A stretch of 64,000 bases of DNA. Origin: an uncultured Gammaproteobacteria bacterium. GTDB taxonomy: Bacteria > Pseudomonadota > Gammaproteobacteria > Pseudomonadales > Ketobacteraceae. The notes below the pieces were generated by a model. The model had not been told where the DNA came from. It saw only the letters and a program-made list of their open reading frames with translations, and made no database searches. The position numbers and the translations under genes are program-made. Numbering within the stretch: the first letter of the stretch is position 1; every line of letters begins with the position of its first letter. The stretch is taken from the NCBI GenBank assembly GCA_913063125.1, contig CAJXZM010000004.1, positions 31,955 through 95,954 of the forward strand. The letters are read 5' to 3'. Positions 9,155 to 17,450 of this stretch are shown in pieces.

Positions 9155-9622
9155 TTACATCTGCGACTGTAAGTAATTTTGTAAACCGATTTTATCGATC
9201 AGTCCGAGTTGCTTTTCTAGCCAGTATGCATGGTCTTCTTCTGTGTCTTCTAGCATTTGAACAAGTATCACGCGGGTGTCGTAGTCTTGCATATTTTCGC
9301 AATCTGCAATGGCTGTTTTAAGTGCATTAACGACAGCGTACTCTAAATCAAGATCGTTTTTTAGCATCTCCGCTACGGTTTTGCCAACGTTAATAGGGTC
9401 TCGACTACTAAGGCACGGCGTGCCCTCTAGAAATAAAATACGTTTGATTAGTGCATCTGCGTGGCCTGTTTCATCCTCCATTTCGTGACCAATGCGTTCA
9501 TAAAGCTTTGTTAGACCCCAATCGTCGTACATTCTAGAGTGAATAAAATATTGATCCATTGCAGACAATTCACTAGCCAGCAAGGTATTGAGGATGTCGA
9601 TGACCTTTGGGTTACCTTTCAT
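9155..9622 (-). CDS. ftnA: Ferritin-like bacterioferritin homologue lacking the heme methionine (FtnA type)
   Basis: 155 residues, a four-helix iron-storage ferritin subunit. All six ferroxidase ligands are present (E18, E51, H54, E94, and E128/H131, equivalent to E127/H130 of E. coli Bfr). Residue 52, the heme-binding Met in bacterioferritins, is Thr (EDETGHAD). The sequence closely follows the Pseudomonas protein now called FtnA ([27 protein letters not shown]). It should oxidise Fe(II) and store iron without heme. GGAGA precedes the ATG. It is 35 bases downstream of the bfr gene, in the same direction, probably co-transcribed. Confidence 0.88.
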   Translation of the reverse strand: MKGNPKVIDILNTLLASELSAMDQYFIHSRMYDDWGLTKLYERIGHEMEDETGHADALIKRILFLEGTPCLSSRDPINVGKTVAEMLKNDLDLEYAVVNALKTAIADCENMQDYDTRVILVQMLEDTEEDHAYWLEKQLGLIDKIGLQNYLQSQM

Positions 9623-9657
9623 GATGTTCTCCGGTGTAAAGTGGTGGGTCAGAAGGT

Positions 9658-10128
9658 TTAGCTGTGGATCATAGATTGCATGTAGTTCTCAATTCCTATG
9701 TTTTTGATGAGTCCTTGTTGTGTTTCGATCCAGTCGGTGTGATCTTCTTCTGATTCCAATATATCTACGAGAAGGTCGCGACTAACAAAATCCGCAGCTC
9801 CTTCGCAGTACGCAATGGCACTTTTTATATCTGCCATAACGGTTGTTTGAAGAGAAAGGTCACAATTCAGCATTTCTTCAGTGTCCTCACCGATAAGTAG
9901 CTTGCCGAGTTTTTGCAGATTGGGAAGGCCTTCTAATAATAAAACACGTTCAATTATTTTGTCAGCGTGCTTCATGTCTGCGATAGACTTTTTGTATTCA
10001 TGTTCGTTTAACTCATCTAATCCCCAGTTTTTGAACATGCGGGCGTGAAGGAAATACTGGTTGATGGCAATGAGTTCATTGCCAAGGCAGGTGTTCAACA
10101 ATTGAAGGACTTTTGCGTCACCTTTCAT
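9658..10128 (-). CDS. bfr: Bacterioferritin subunit (heme type) with altered ferroxidase site
   Basis: 156 residues, very like E. coli Bfr ([28 protein letters not shown]). The heme ligand Met52 is present. Ferroxidase ligands E18, H54, E127 and H130 are kept, but position 51 is Asp (ADMKHAD) instead of Glu and position 94 is Gln (DLSLQ) instead of Glu. The di-iron site is therefore probably weakened or inactive, while heme binding and Bfd docking are likely kept. It precedes the ferroxidase-complete, heme-less subunit in the same direction, suggesting a mixed shell with divided labour. GGAGA precedes the ATG. Confidence 0.9.
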   Translation of the reverse strand: MKGDAKVLQLLNTCLGNELIAINQYFLHARMFKNWGLDELNEHEYKKSIADMKHADKIIERVLLLEGLPNLQKLGKLLIGEDTEEMLNCDLSLQTTVMADIKSAIAYCEGAADFVSRDLLVDILESEEDHTDWIETQQGLIKNIGIENYMQSMIHS

Positions 10129-10212
10129 GGTGATATCTCCGTTGTGTGAATAGGGGAGGGGCTATCCTGATTGGATAGACGACACTGGAAATCAAGTTTA
10201 GTCGGGTAAACG

Positions 10213-10243
10213 CAAAAAGCCAAACCTATTTTTATAGGTTTGG
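10213..10243 (-). terminator. Intrinsic terminator after bfd
   Basis: On the minus strand a 10-bp stem CCAAACCTAT / ATAGGTTTGG with a 4-base loop is followed by CTTTTT. It ends the bfd transcript ~53 bases after the stop and separates it from bfr. Confidence 0.75.
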
Positions 10244-10295
10244 TTAATGAAGAGGGAATGGGTTAGAGAGCTCCCATTAATTCATATAAGGTAGC

Positions 10296-10508
10296 TTACG
10301 CTTTAAGTTCTTGTGCGAGCTGGAAACCTCTTGATAGTTGGAGTTGAGAAAGAGTATCGTCAACCACGCCTTTAGCGAAGGGGACGCATTGACCGCAGCA
10401 ATTACCCACACCCAGCTCTGATTTAACATCTCTAAAGCCGCTGGCGCCTTCATGAATTGCGCTACGAATGTCTCGATCGCTTATTCGGTTACAAACACAT
10501 ACCAACAT
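10296..10508 (-). CDS. bfd: Bacterioferritin-associated ferredoxin
   Basis: 70 residues from the ATG at 10508 (GGAG nine bases upstream). The family signature is complete: CVCN at the N-terminus and GNCCGQC later, the four cysteines that bind one [2Fe-2S] cluster, with IRSAIHEGASGF between them. Bfd docks on heme-containing bacterioferritin and passes electrons to release stored iron as Fe(II). It lies just upstream of bfr and ftnA in the same direction but has its own terminator. It would normally be induced by iron starvation through Fur; I did not identify a clear Fur box. Confidence 0.93.
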   Translation of the reverse strand: MLVCVCNRISDRDIRSAIHEGASGFRDVKSELGVGNCCGQCVPFAKGVVDDTLSQLQLSRGFQLAQELKA

Positions 10509-10764
10509 GGTGAGGGGCTCCGCTATTAACTTCAATTTTTATACATTAATACAAATGCGAAGCGTTATCAAGTGGTACTGTGTATCATTACCAAATGTTA
10601 CCTATTCGCATTAGTGAGGCGTGGGGCTATTGATCTTAGTGGGTAGAGTTATCTTGTTGAATTTGTGGGTTTTATTCTTGTGCCTAACTCACTATTGGCT
10701 GACTATAGTACTTAACTTAAAAATGTCGTCTAACTAAAAATAAGAAGAATAAAGAGGATTACCT

Positions 10765-11202
10765 ATGTGGGAAACCATCACTACTTTTATTTCTGGTATA
10801 TTTAAACCAGCAGCTGACCTGATAGATAACGTGCACACCTCTGAAGAAGAGCGACTTTCGCTAAAAAATGCGCTGGTGGAACTTCAAAGTGAGGTTACCA
10901 AAAAGCAAATTGAGTTGGTTAGCAAGCAAATGGACTTGGAGCGGCAATTGCTAGACTCAAAATCCAATATTATTATGGCAGAGGCTAAAAGTGAGTCGTG
11001 GATTACGCGTAGTTGGCGACCAATCACAATGTTGACGTTTCTGGTATTAGTTGTTCTTAATTCCCTGGGACTGATAACATTAGAAGAGCAGTTTTCCCAT
11101 GATTTTATGATGTTAGTACAAATTGGATTAGGTGGCTATGTGGTAGGTCGATCTGCAGAAAAGGCTATTCCTAGCATCGTTAAATCACTAGGAAGTAACT
11201 GA
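10765..11202 (+). CDS. 3TM-type holin-like protein
   Basis: 145 residues. An N-terminal segment (WETITTFISGIFKPAADLIDNV), a charged helical stretch (~25-70), then RSWRPITMLTFLVLVVLNSLGL and a C-terminal hydrophobic segment ending GGYVVGRSAEKAIPSI. The WRP-to-membrane arrangement and the C-terminal GxYVxGRS(x)EK motif match the phage/GTA 3TM holin family (PF11351 type). Phage versions make membrane holes before lysis. Here no endolysin, spanin or structural phage gene is adjacent, so it is either a domesticated holin or an unrelated use of the fold. AGAGGA precedes the ATG. Confidence 0.7.
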   Translation: MWETITTFISGIFKPAADLIDNVHTSEEERLSLKNALVELQSEVTKKQIELVSKQMDLERQLLDSKSNIIMAEAKSESWITRSWRPITMLTFLVLVVLNSLGLITLEEQFSHDFMMLVQIGLGGYVVGRSAEKAIPSIVKSLGSN

Positions 11203-11339
11203 TTTTTGGTGGGGCGTTATCCCTTATTGGTAGGCAGATGCATGTCTTCTGCTATTCCTCTGTATATTTATTGAGATTGTACATAGTAAGCCGCGTTTAA
11301 TTGGGGGTTACTTGAACTTATTTGAGCAATAGGATTTTC

Positions 11340-11774
11340 ATGAGTGTAAGTAATGCTGCGGTTGATGCCGTGTTTGCAAAATACGCAGAAAAAGATGTAG
11401 ATATTCAGTCGCTGGCAGAACCAGATCGATCGGTGATTCTATCTATTAGTGCGCAAGGTATTATAGATAGTGGTGGTTTTATTACATTTTTTGAGGATGA
11501 TATACAGGAGGGTGTGGACTACCAGTGGTTTGTAGATGCTTATAGAAACATTGGAATTGAGCCGCTAGCGAGTAACTTTGCTGAGATTTTATCGCTTTTC
11601 CCTGAAGGTAAACCTCAGGTGGACCTAGATGAACGTCAAAACCACCTGGTTCGGTTCTTTGATGATGAAAGCCCTGAATATATCAATATCTTAGGTGCAT
11701 TAGAGAACGCCTTTTTTGATAACAACGGCAGTGTGTATGCGGCGGCTGAGGCATACATTACTTCAAAGAGTTGA
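11340..11774 (+). CDS. Small acidic protein, possibly DUF4375/DMP19-like
   Basis: 144 residues from the ATG at 11340 (AGGA seven bases upstream; the TTG at 11322 lacks a site). Soluble, acidic and helical, with the segments DVDIQSLAEPDRSVILSISAQGIIDSGGFITFFE split around a GG turn, then YQWFVDAYRNIGIEPLA. The pattern of an N-terminal helix, GGF..FF and a mid-chain YR.IG helix resembles the DMP19-like/DUF4375 family seen in immunity-like or stand-alone proteins. I am not certain. There are no catalytic motifs. The neighbours, a holin-like gene and a PhaC-like gene, do not indicate a function. Confidence 0.6.
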   Translation: MSVSNAAVDAVFAKYAEKDVDIQSLAEPDRSVILSISAQGIIDSGGFITFFEDDIQEGVDYQWFVDAYRNIGIEPLASNFAEILSLFPEGKPQVDLDERQNHLVRFFDDESPEYINILGALENAFFDNNGSVYAAAEAYITSKS

Positions 11775-11872
11775 CCGTAGGGGTTAATGAGTTGTGTTTT
11801 GAAGTGAATGACCTTTTGGGCCCCTTGGAATAGACTGTCTACTTCGTTCAAAAGCAGCAGAAAGGTCATATT

Positions 11873-13015
11873 ATGTCTGAATTAGCCGTAAGGTCGCTGT
11901 TAGCGAACCCTGTTAAAGTGGCAAGGCGTGTCGCCAGTAACGCCAAAAAGCGCTTTTTTGAGGCAGAGAGCCTTGTTCAAGCGGGAAAGACGCCGTTTGA
12001 CCTAATATATGAAGGTGAAATTGCAAAACTCCGTTATTACCCTCCGTTGAGTGAAGCAACGATTAAGGTAGGGGATGAAGATGTTGAAGTAGCAAAAACC
12101 TCCCATCGAATACCCCTTGTTATTGTGGCACCGTTAGCCGCGAATATGTATATCTACGACTTATTTCAAGAGCGTAGTTTGGTGCGTTATCTACGGGCCA
12201 AAGGCTTTGAGCTTTATTTGATAGATTGGGGTGTTCCCGAGTGGTCCCAAAATCACTTTACACTCGCGACCTATTTTGCTGAAAAGATGCCTAAGATATT
12301 GGCAGAAGTCAGGCAGCATAGTGGTCAGCAGCAATTAAGTTTACATGGGTGGAGTCTTGGTGGGTTGTTTAGTACCTGTTATAGCAGCCTAGGTGACCCT
12401 GATATCGCCAATTTAGCCTTGGTTGGCGCCCCTTGTGATTATCATGCCAATGGGGAGTTGGGTAAGCAGTATCAGCGTATGGAAAAACAACTGTCATGGA
12501 TTAAAAAGACAACGGGGTGGCAAATACATAATAGTCCTAAGCGATGGTGGCGCTCTCCGGGCTGGATGAATTCCCTTGCCTTCAAACTAACCAACCCTGT
12601 TGGAAGTATTCAAGGTTACTTGGATTTATTAAAAAACCTGCATGATGAAGAATATGTGATTGCCCACGCGACAAATGCTGCATTTCTTGACGATATGTTG
12701 GCATATCCTGGTGGTACGGGTCAGGATATTGTTCATTATCTTTGCGCAAACAATGTTCTTGCTAATGGCCAGTTGCCCATGCAAGAAACGGAAGGGGTTA
12801 TTAGTAATATTCAATCCAATATTCTTATGGTATGTGGTGATAATGACCCAATTGTTACTCGGGAAAATAGTGTCGAACTACTAAACCATGTAAGTAGTAA
12901 AGATAAGACGGTGTTGGATGTTGCTGGTGGGCACATGGGTATATTATCAGGGAGTAAAGCGCCGGTAGAGATATGGCCAAAAGTGGCCGATTGGTTGGCA
13001 GCTAGATCAAACTGA
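11873..13015 (+). CDS. PHA-synthase-like alpha/beta hydrolase with serine nucleophile
   Basis: 380 residues, the size of a class III PhaC. Typical PhaC segments are seen: RYYPP near 55, PLVIVAPLAANMYIYDL near 87, SLVRYLRAKGFELYLIDWG near 115-130, the acid region VCGDNDPIVT and GGHMGILSG near the end. The nucleophile elbow is LHGWSLGG, with Ser in place of the catalytic Cys of true PHA synthases (G-x-C-x-G). It may therefore be a depolymerase or esterase, or an unusual synthase. No PhaE/PhaR partner is adjacent; a phasin-like gene lies 2.5 kb downstream. AAGG precedes the ATG. Confidence 0.75.
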   Translation: MSELAVRSLLANPVKVARRVASNAKKRFFEAESLVQAGKTPFDLIYEGEIAKLRYYPPLSEATIKVGDEDVEVAKTSHRIPLVIVAPLAANMYIYDLFQERSLVRYLRAKGFELYLIDWGVPEWSQNHFTLATYFAEKMPKILAEVRQHSGQQQLSLHGWSLGGLFSTCYSSLGDPDIANLALVGAPCDYHANGELGKQYQRMEKQLSWIKKTTGWQIHNSPKRWWRSPGWMNSLAFKLTNPVGSIQGYLDLLKNLHDEEYVIAHATNAAFLDDMLAYPGGTGQDIVHYLCANNVLANGQLPMQETEGVISNIQSNILMVCGDNDPIVTRENSVELLNHVSSKDKTVLDVAGGHMGILSGSKAPVEIWPKVADWLAARSN

Positions 13016-13055
13016 TACAGCATTCCTTATAGGTATAGCTATAGTTAAATTGTTG

Positions 13056-13075
13056 GGGTGTTCATATGAACACCC
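13056..13075. repeat. 20-bp perfect palindrome upstream of yfbR
   Basis: GGGTGTTCAT and its exact reverse complement abut with no spacer, ~40 bases after the PhaC-like gene and 24 bases before the yfbR start codon. It may be a terminator stem for the upstream gene (no U tract) or an operator. Confidence 0.5.
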
Positions 13076-13098
13076 GTTAACTGTCGTTGGAGTGTTAT

Positions 13099-13677
13099 TT
13101 GTATCATTTCTTTGCCTATGTTTCTAAGCTGAAATACATTCTTAGATGGGGCCTTAAGCGCAACGTTGAAGATGAGAATGTTAAAGAGCACAGTTTTGAT
13201 GTGGCTGTGATTGCTCATGCATTAGCTATCATTAAAAATCGTTATTTTGATGGTGACCTTAATGCAGACCGTATTGCCATGATGGCGTTGTATCATGATG
13301 CAAGTGAGGTGTTGACGGGGGATTTACCTGGACCAATTAAGTATTTTAATCCAAGTATTGCTGAGGCTTATAAAGAAGTGGAGAAAGCTGCAGAGCAAAA
13401 ACTTATTACTATGCTTCCAGATGAAATGCGTTCTGATTTTTTATCGCTGATAGATTACAAAGCTTCAGGAAATGAAATTGGCAGTCTTATTAAGAGTGCT
13501 GATATAATTTCAGCATATTTAAAGTGTATTCAGGAAGTGGATGCTGGAAATTCAGAATTTGTGGTCGCTAAAAAACGGGTAGAGCTGTTACTTAACAATA
13601 ATGCTCAACCAGAGGTGAAGTTCTTTATGGATAAATTTGTACCAAGTTACTGTTTAACATTGGATGAGCTAGGATAA
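13099..13677 (+). CDS. yfbR: 5'-deoxynucleotidase YfbR
   Basis: 192 residues starting at a TTG. The in-frame TTG at 13087 lies inside the ribosome-binding region, whereas GGAG at 13088-13091 is seven bases from the TTG at 13099, and YHFFAYVSKLKYI then aligns with the E. coli start (HFFAHLSRLK). It is an HD-domain protein with His in VKEHSFDV, the HD pair in LYHDASEVLTGDLPGPIKYF, and Asp in KSADIISAYLKC. It removes phosphate from deoxynucleoside 5'-monophosphates, in E. coli feeding the dCTP-to-thymidylate salvage route. The rare start codon suggests low expression. Confidence 0.9.
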   Translation: MYHFFAYVSKLKYILRWGLKRNVEDENVKEHSFDVAVIAHALAIIKNRYFDGDLNADRIAMMALYHDASEVLTGDLPGPIKYFNPSIAEAYKEVEKAAEQKLITMLPDEMRSDFLSLIDYKASGNEIGSLIKSADIISAYLKCIQEVDAGNSEFVVAKKRVELLLNNNAQPEVKFFMDKFVPSYCLTLDELG

Positions 13678-13827
13678 ATGTTTCTATCATTGCTCCCATG
13701 CCGTAACTCCCTGGTTTCAACGCAGTTCACCCGAGTGGAATGTTTGTGTAACAACTCTCGCCTAACTTTGGCCGATTAATTGGTAGGGTATGAATTGTTG
13801 AACAACTAAGAGCCAAGGGGTTATTTG

Positions 13828-14424
13828 TTATAGGAGTGCTGCAACTTGTTTTTTAAGCTCAGGGAGAACGTCTTTAGCGAACCACGGATTATTCTTAAGC
13901 CAGCGGTTATTACGTGGGCTAGGATGTGGCATGGGCAGAAGTTCGGGCCAATGGTTTTGCCATAGCCTGACGGTTTCTGTAAGTGTGCGCTGCTTGTTAC
14001 TACCAAGGTGCCAGTCGAGAGCGTATTGCCCAATTACTAGCGTTAGTTCGACATTTGGCAGCAGCTCTAGTAATTGTACTCGCCACTGATCTGCGCATTG
14101 GATTGGAGGTGGTAAATCTCCGCTTTTACCCGTCCCAGGATAGCAGAATGCCATAGGAAGAATGGCGATTGCCGATTCATTATAGAAAACATCGCAATCA
14201 ATACCCATCCAGTCACGTAGGCGGTCACCTGATGGGTCGTCAAAAGGTATGCCTTTGTGATGAGTCATTCTTCCGGGTGCCTGACCGGCAATGAGTATCT
14301 TTGCTTCAGGATTTAGTTGAAGAATCGGTTTTGCCCCAAGCGCTAGATCTTGGCATCGGTTGCATGCACGGACATCGCTCAATAAAGACGAAATGTCACT
14401 GATCTTGATTTTATTGTGAGTCAA
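13828..14424 (-). CDS. Uracil-DNA glycosylase family protein
   Basis: 198 residues. The N-terminal CxxC (ACNRCQDL) and motif 1 GQAPGRMTHHKGIPFDDPSGDRL near residue 47 (quoted in pieces: GQAPGR, then GIPFDDPSGDRL) belong to the UDG superfamily. Motif 2 is PMPHPSPRNNRW near residue 163, equivalent to the HPSP loop. The Pro-rich CYPGTGKSGDLPPP section is typical of the subgroup often annotated simply as uracil-DNA glycosylase family. Only one CxxC is obvious, so an iron-sulfur cluster as in family 4/5 enzymes is unlikely. Real activity on uracil is unproven. It is convergent with yfbR. Confidence 0.8.
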   Translation of the reverse strand: MTHNKIKISDISSLLSDVRACNRCQDLALGAKPILQLNPEAKILIAGQAPGRMTHHKGIPFDDPSGDRLRDWMGIDCDVFYNESAIAILPMAFCYPGTGKSGDLPPPIQCADQWRVQLLELLPNVELTLVIGQYALDWHLGSNKQRTLTETVRLWQNHWPELLPMPHPSPRNNRWLKNNPWFAKDVLPELKKQVAALL

Positions 14425-14671
14425 ATTTTCACCCTATCTATGCGGCGACTTTGGTGTGAGTTGGACAAAATTCACTTGGCATTACTATAACATATCGCAA
14501 AGGCGTCCTGAATCATGGGTGCAATGGCATTAACCAAATCGAAGCCATTTTAAACGGCTCAATAAATAACTAGCTATCACAAGGGGTATCATATGGAAAC
14601 GGTAACCTTTGCGCCAAATATTTTGGGTTTCGAACGGATGAGATTAAAATAAAAATAAATCACGTAAGTGC

Positions 14672-14700
14672 TTGACGCATAAGGGGGGTTTGGGTATTAT
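14672..14700 (+). promoter_or_regulatory. Sigma-70 promoter of the initiator tRNA gene
   Basis: TTGACG (-35, 14672-14677) and TATTAT (-10, 14695-14700) are separated by exactly 17 bases and lie 14 bases before the tRNA 5' end. The same -35, spacing and -10 occur in front of tRNA-Gly. Confidence 0.85.
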
Positions 14701-14714
14701 ATGCACCTCTTCGA

Positions 14715-14791
14715 TGCGGGGTGGAGCAGTTTGGTAGCTCGTCGGGCTCATAACCCGAAGGCCGTTGGTTCAAATCCAGCCCCCGCTACCA
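14715..14791 (+). tRNA. tRNA-fMet (CAT), initiator
   Basis: 77 bases with the CCA encoded. The anticodon CAT is in the loop CTCATAA, on a stem with three consecutive G-C pairs (GGG/CCC), and the first acceptor pair is a mismatch (T1 and T72). Both are initiator features. The D arm is GAGCAGTTTGGTAGCTC and the T loop is GGTTCAAATCC. Confidence 0.96.
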
Positions 14792-14797
14792 CTTTTC

Positions 14798-14834
14798 AAA
14801 AAAGGCCTAACATGAAAATGTTAGGCCTTTTTTT
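14798..14834 (+). terminator. Intrinsic terminator of the initiator tRNA
   Basis: GGCCTAACAT pairs with ATGTTAGGCC around a GAAA loop, flanked by A and T tracts (seven T). It starts within 10 bases of the tRNA CCA end. Confidence 0.92.
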
Positions 14835-14903
14835 GTTTTCACCTCACGTTAAAACTCCCTGCCTTGAAACGCGTTATTCTGAATGCAATTACTTTTGTGA
14901 AGG

Positions 14904-15404
14904 TTAGTTCTGAAACGTCAGGTGATCTGTTATGAGGGCGAAGAAAGGAATACCTTCTGCGTTACCTGTATCGGTGCTTTCATCTTTTTTATAGTGCCAA
15001 CCCAAATGTTCACCGCAACCCTCGCAGTAAGCGTATTGCCATAGGTAACCTGGAAACCAGGAGAAGTGGTTGGTAAATGCCCCACTTACAATGCAGCCGC
15101 TAGCGATATCAAAGGTTTGGATATCAAAACTCATGCCAGAGGGGTTGGTGAATACATGATATGCACTTTGCCCTATTGAGATTAAAAACAAAGGGGATGT
15201 AATGGTAAAGTGACAGGCTTTGCAGATGATTCGCGGAGTTTCTTTTAGGGATTTACTGTTTTTTAATTGAGGAACTAGGCGTGACAAGGTGTCTGGTTCG
15301 GCAATCTTGGTAGGGGAGTCATCATTATGATCCAGCGCCAAGGGGGGCTCTGCTTCATTTTCGGGTGTATGTTGGGTGCTGTGTATATTGTCGTTATTAT
15401 CCAT
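14904..15404 (-). CDS. Cereblon-like CULT-domain protein
   Basis: 166 residues. After ~55 polar, acidic, probably disordered residues comes a zinc-binding beta domain: ICKACH (first CxxC), then FSWFPGYLWQYAYCEGCGEHLGWHY, read here as FSWFPGYLWQYAY followed by CEGCGEHLGWHY (second CxxC). This matches the CULT domain of eukaryotic cereblon, whose aromatic cage (three Trp) binds thalidomide-type glutarimides and cyclic imide C-termini. All three cage tryptophans appear conserved. Bacterial single-domain CULT proteins are known, but their physiological role is not settled. There is no signal peptide. It stands alone, convergent with the tRNA. Confidence 0.8.
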   Translation of the reverse strand: MDNNDNIHSTQHTPENEAEPPLALDHNDDSPTKIAEPDTLSRLVPQLKNSKSLKETPRIICKACHFTITSPLFLISIGQSAYHVFTNPSGMSFDIQTFDIASGCIVSGAFTNHFSWFPGYLWQYAYCEGCGEHLGWHYKKDESTDTGNAEGIPFFALITDHLTFQN

Positions 15405-15481
15405 GAGGCTTTAGGTAGTAAGCAGCATTATTCTGTGTGTCTTATGCTACCACCACTTTTACAAAAATCCAAAATTCAGAC

Positions 15482-15512
15482 AAAAAAAAGGCCCCCATAG
15501 AGAGGACCCAAA
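15482..15512 (-). terminator. Probable intrinsic terminator after the phasin-like gene
   Basis: On the minus strand an imperfect GGGTCC / GGGGCC stem with a short loop is followed by eight T, ~35 bases after the phasin-like stop codon. Confidence 0.55.
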
Positions 15513-15546
15513 AAGAAAAAGGTACTGAAATTACTATAGGTGGTGA

Positions 15547-15996
15547 TTAGCCAGCTATTTTAGCTCGAAGTTCTTGAGCTTTATCTTGTGCAGTTTTGCT
15601 AAGCTCTTGCGCTTTATCTTGAGCTTTTTCAGAAAGTTCCTGAATGTCACGAACACGTGAGTTTACGGTGTCGCGAGCGTCTGAAATGCGAGGCTTAACG
15701 CTACGAACATAGGCTTTTTCGATGTTCAATTTAGCCAATGCTGTACCCATTGTTGCATTCCAGTTTGCACGGAAGCGGTTATCATAAGTTGCAACGTTTA
15801 GGTTGCGAACAAATTCTTTAACAGTAGGGTTGGCTCCACGGATTTCAGAAACAACTTCAGAGATGTTTAATTCTTCAGCTTCAACGTTAGCGCCAAGCTC
15901 TTTTAAGATGCGAAAGCCTTCAACTTTAGCGCTATCTAGTTGCTTGTTTACTTGCTCTTGAATCTGCTCTATTTGTGCTTTTACTTTATCTTGCAT
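15547..15996 (-). CDS. Phasin-like helical protein with Ala/Lys/Gln repeats
   Basis: 149 residues from the ATG at 15996, chosen for the strong GAGGAAA site. It is almost entirely amphipathic helix (QDKVKAQIEQIQEQVNKQL at the start) with no Cys. The C-terminus has tandem repeats of AQDKAQELSKT / AQDKAQELRAK, the heptad-like Lys/Ala repeats common in phasins and other granule- or membrane-surface-coating proteins. A role on polyhydroxyalkanoate or lipid inclusions is plausible, given the PhaC-like gene 2.5 kb away. A simple stress-related coiled-coil protein is an alternative. Confidence 0.6.
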   Translation of the reverse strand: MQDKVKAQIEQIQEQVNKQLDSAKVEGFRILKELGANVEAEELNISEVVSEIRGANPTVKEFVRNLNVATYDNRFRANWNATMGTALAKLNIEKAYVRSVKPRISDARDTVNSRVRDIQELSEKAQDKAQELSKTAQDKAQELRAKIAG

Positions 15997-16328
15997 GTTT
16001 GTTTCCTCATTATTCCCAAAGTGTGAAGCGACCTTAAAAGGCCTGTTCGCTTGATTTGTGTGCATATTATCGTCAGAAATTAGAATGTTCTGCCTAAATA
16101 TTCATTTTTCCTTACAAAATATACGACCCCGCAGTCATATGGCGGACGGATTTCTAATAAACAAACGCTATAAACAGCGGCTGGTGCGAATATAAGTTTT
16201 CTTTACATTGTGTTGTTAAACAGCGTAGCGTAAGTAATTGGCTTTTCTTGTTTATGGCGCCGGTACACAGCGTTTAGATAATGTATTGGTTAGTATGGAT
16301 TTGCCTTTTCGTCTTTGAGGGTGAGGTT

Positions 16329-17435
16329 ATGTCTAAATACCATAAGGTTTTGATTATCGGTGCTGGGAAGATTGGCTCAGCTATAGTCCAGCTATTGGCG
16401 GAAAGTGGTTTTTACCAGGTAACCGCAGCAGATAAGGCACGTACTTTTTTAGGCAAGCTAAATGATTTAGATAACGTGTCGACGCTGCAGCTTGATGTTG
16501 CTGAGTCTGGAGCGCTGTCTAAAGCACTAAAAGGGCAGGACGCCGTTGTCTCGGCCTGTTCTTATGATATGAGTGCAACCATAGCGCAGGCTGCTTTAGC
16601 AGAAGGTTGCAGTTATTTCGATTTAACAGAAGATGTTGCAATGACAGGTGCGATTAAGCAGATAGCAGTGAACGCTGTTGCTGGTCAAGTCTTTATGCCC
16701 CAGTGTGGGTTGGCACCTGGTTTTATCGGTATTCTTGCCTACCACCTGGCGGGTAAGTTTGAGCGTTTAGAGTCAGTAAAAATGCGGGTTGGAGCGTTGC
16801 CTAAGTATCCCTCAAACCGAATGATGTACAACCTAACCTGGTCGACCGATGGGCTGATAAATGAATATTGTAATTTATGTGAAGCTATTGAGCACGGAGA
16901 GCGAATTGATCTTATTCCCTTGGAGGGGCTGGAATGCTTTTCTTTGGATGGTGTTGATTATGAAGCGTTTAATACCTCTGGTGGGCTTGGCACCTTATGT
17001 GAGACGTTGCAGGGAAGGGTTGAAGAACTAACGTATAAAACGGTTCGTTACAAAGGTCATCAGTACCTAATGCAATTTTTGATGCAAGACCTTCAATTGG
17101 GGGTGGCTACTCGACGGCCATTGTTGAAGCAGATATTTGAAACATCCATACCGATTACCAAACAAGATGTTGTTTTGGTTTTTGTTACCGTGAAAGGCTA
17201 TAGGGACGGGCGGCTCGAGCAAATAACAGATGCACGCAAGCTTTATCATCAATATCGTAATGGGGTGCATTGGAGTTCAATTCAATTAACAACCGCATCT
17301 TCATTGTGTGCGATTCTGGATCTGCATTTTGAAAAAAAACTTCCTGGCACAGGTTTTGTGCGTCAGGAAGATGTGGATTTGGTGTTGTTTGAAGCTAATC
17401 GGTTTGGCCAAGCTTACAGTAAAAGCACCATCTAA
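16329..17435 (+). CDS. Lysine 6-dehydrogenase-like (saccharopine dehydrogenase family)
   Basis: 368 residues from the ATG at 16329 (GAGGGTGAGG upstream). N-terminal Rossmann fold VLIIGAGKIGSAIVQLL, then SACSYDM and QCGLAPGFIGILA, and the family C-terminal segment NTSGGLGTL..T and YKTVRYKGH. Length and these segments follow L-lysine 6-dehydrogenase better than the larger saccharopine reductases. It would oxidise the epsilon carbon of lysine with NAD(P)+, giving aminoadipate semialdehyde and ammonia. The next gene, 15 bases on with an excellent ribosome-binding site, encodes the dehydrogenase for that product. A saccharopine-forming activity cannot be excluded. Confidence 0.75.
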   Translation: MSKYHKVLIIGAGKIGSAIVQLLAESGFYQVTAADKARTFLGKLNDLDNVSTLQLDVAESGALSKALKGQDAVVSACSYDMSATIAQAALAEGCSYFDLTEDVAMTGAIKQIAVNAVAGQVFMPQCGLAPGFIGILAYHLAGKFERLESVKMRVGALPKYPSNRMMYNLTWSTDGLINEYCNLCEAIEHGERIDLIPLEGLECFSLDGVDYEAFNTSGGLGTLCETLQGRVEELTYKTVRYKGHQYLMQFLMQDLQLGVATRRPLLKQIFETSIPITKQDVVLVFVTVKGYRDGRLEQITDARKLYHQYRNGVHWSSIQLTTASSLCAILDLHFEKKLPGTGFVRQEDVDLVLFEANRFGQAYSKSTI

Positions 17436-17450
17436 TAGGAGGTATTAAGA

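Noticed and set aside
13828..14033. 70-codon minus-strand ORF within the UDG-family gene
   Set aside because: It is an alternative frame of the clearly coding UDG-family protein.
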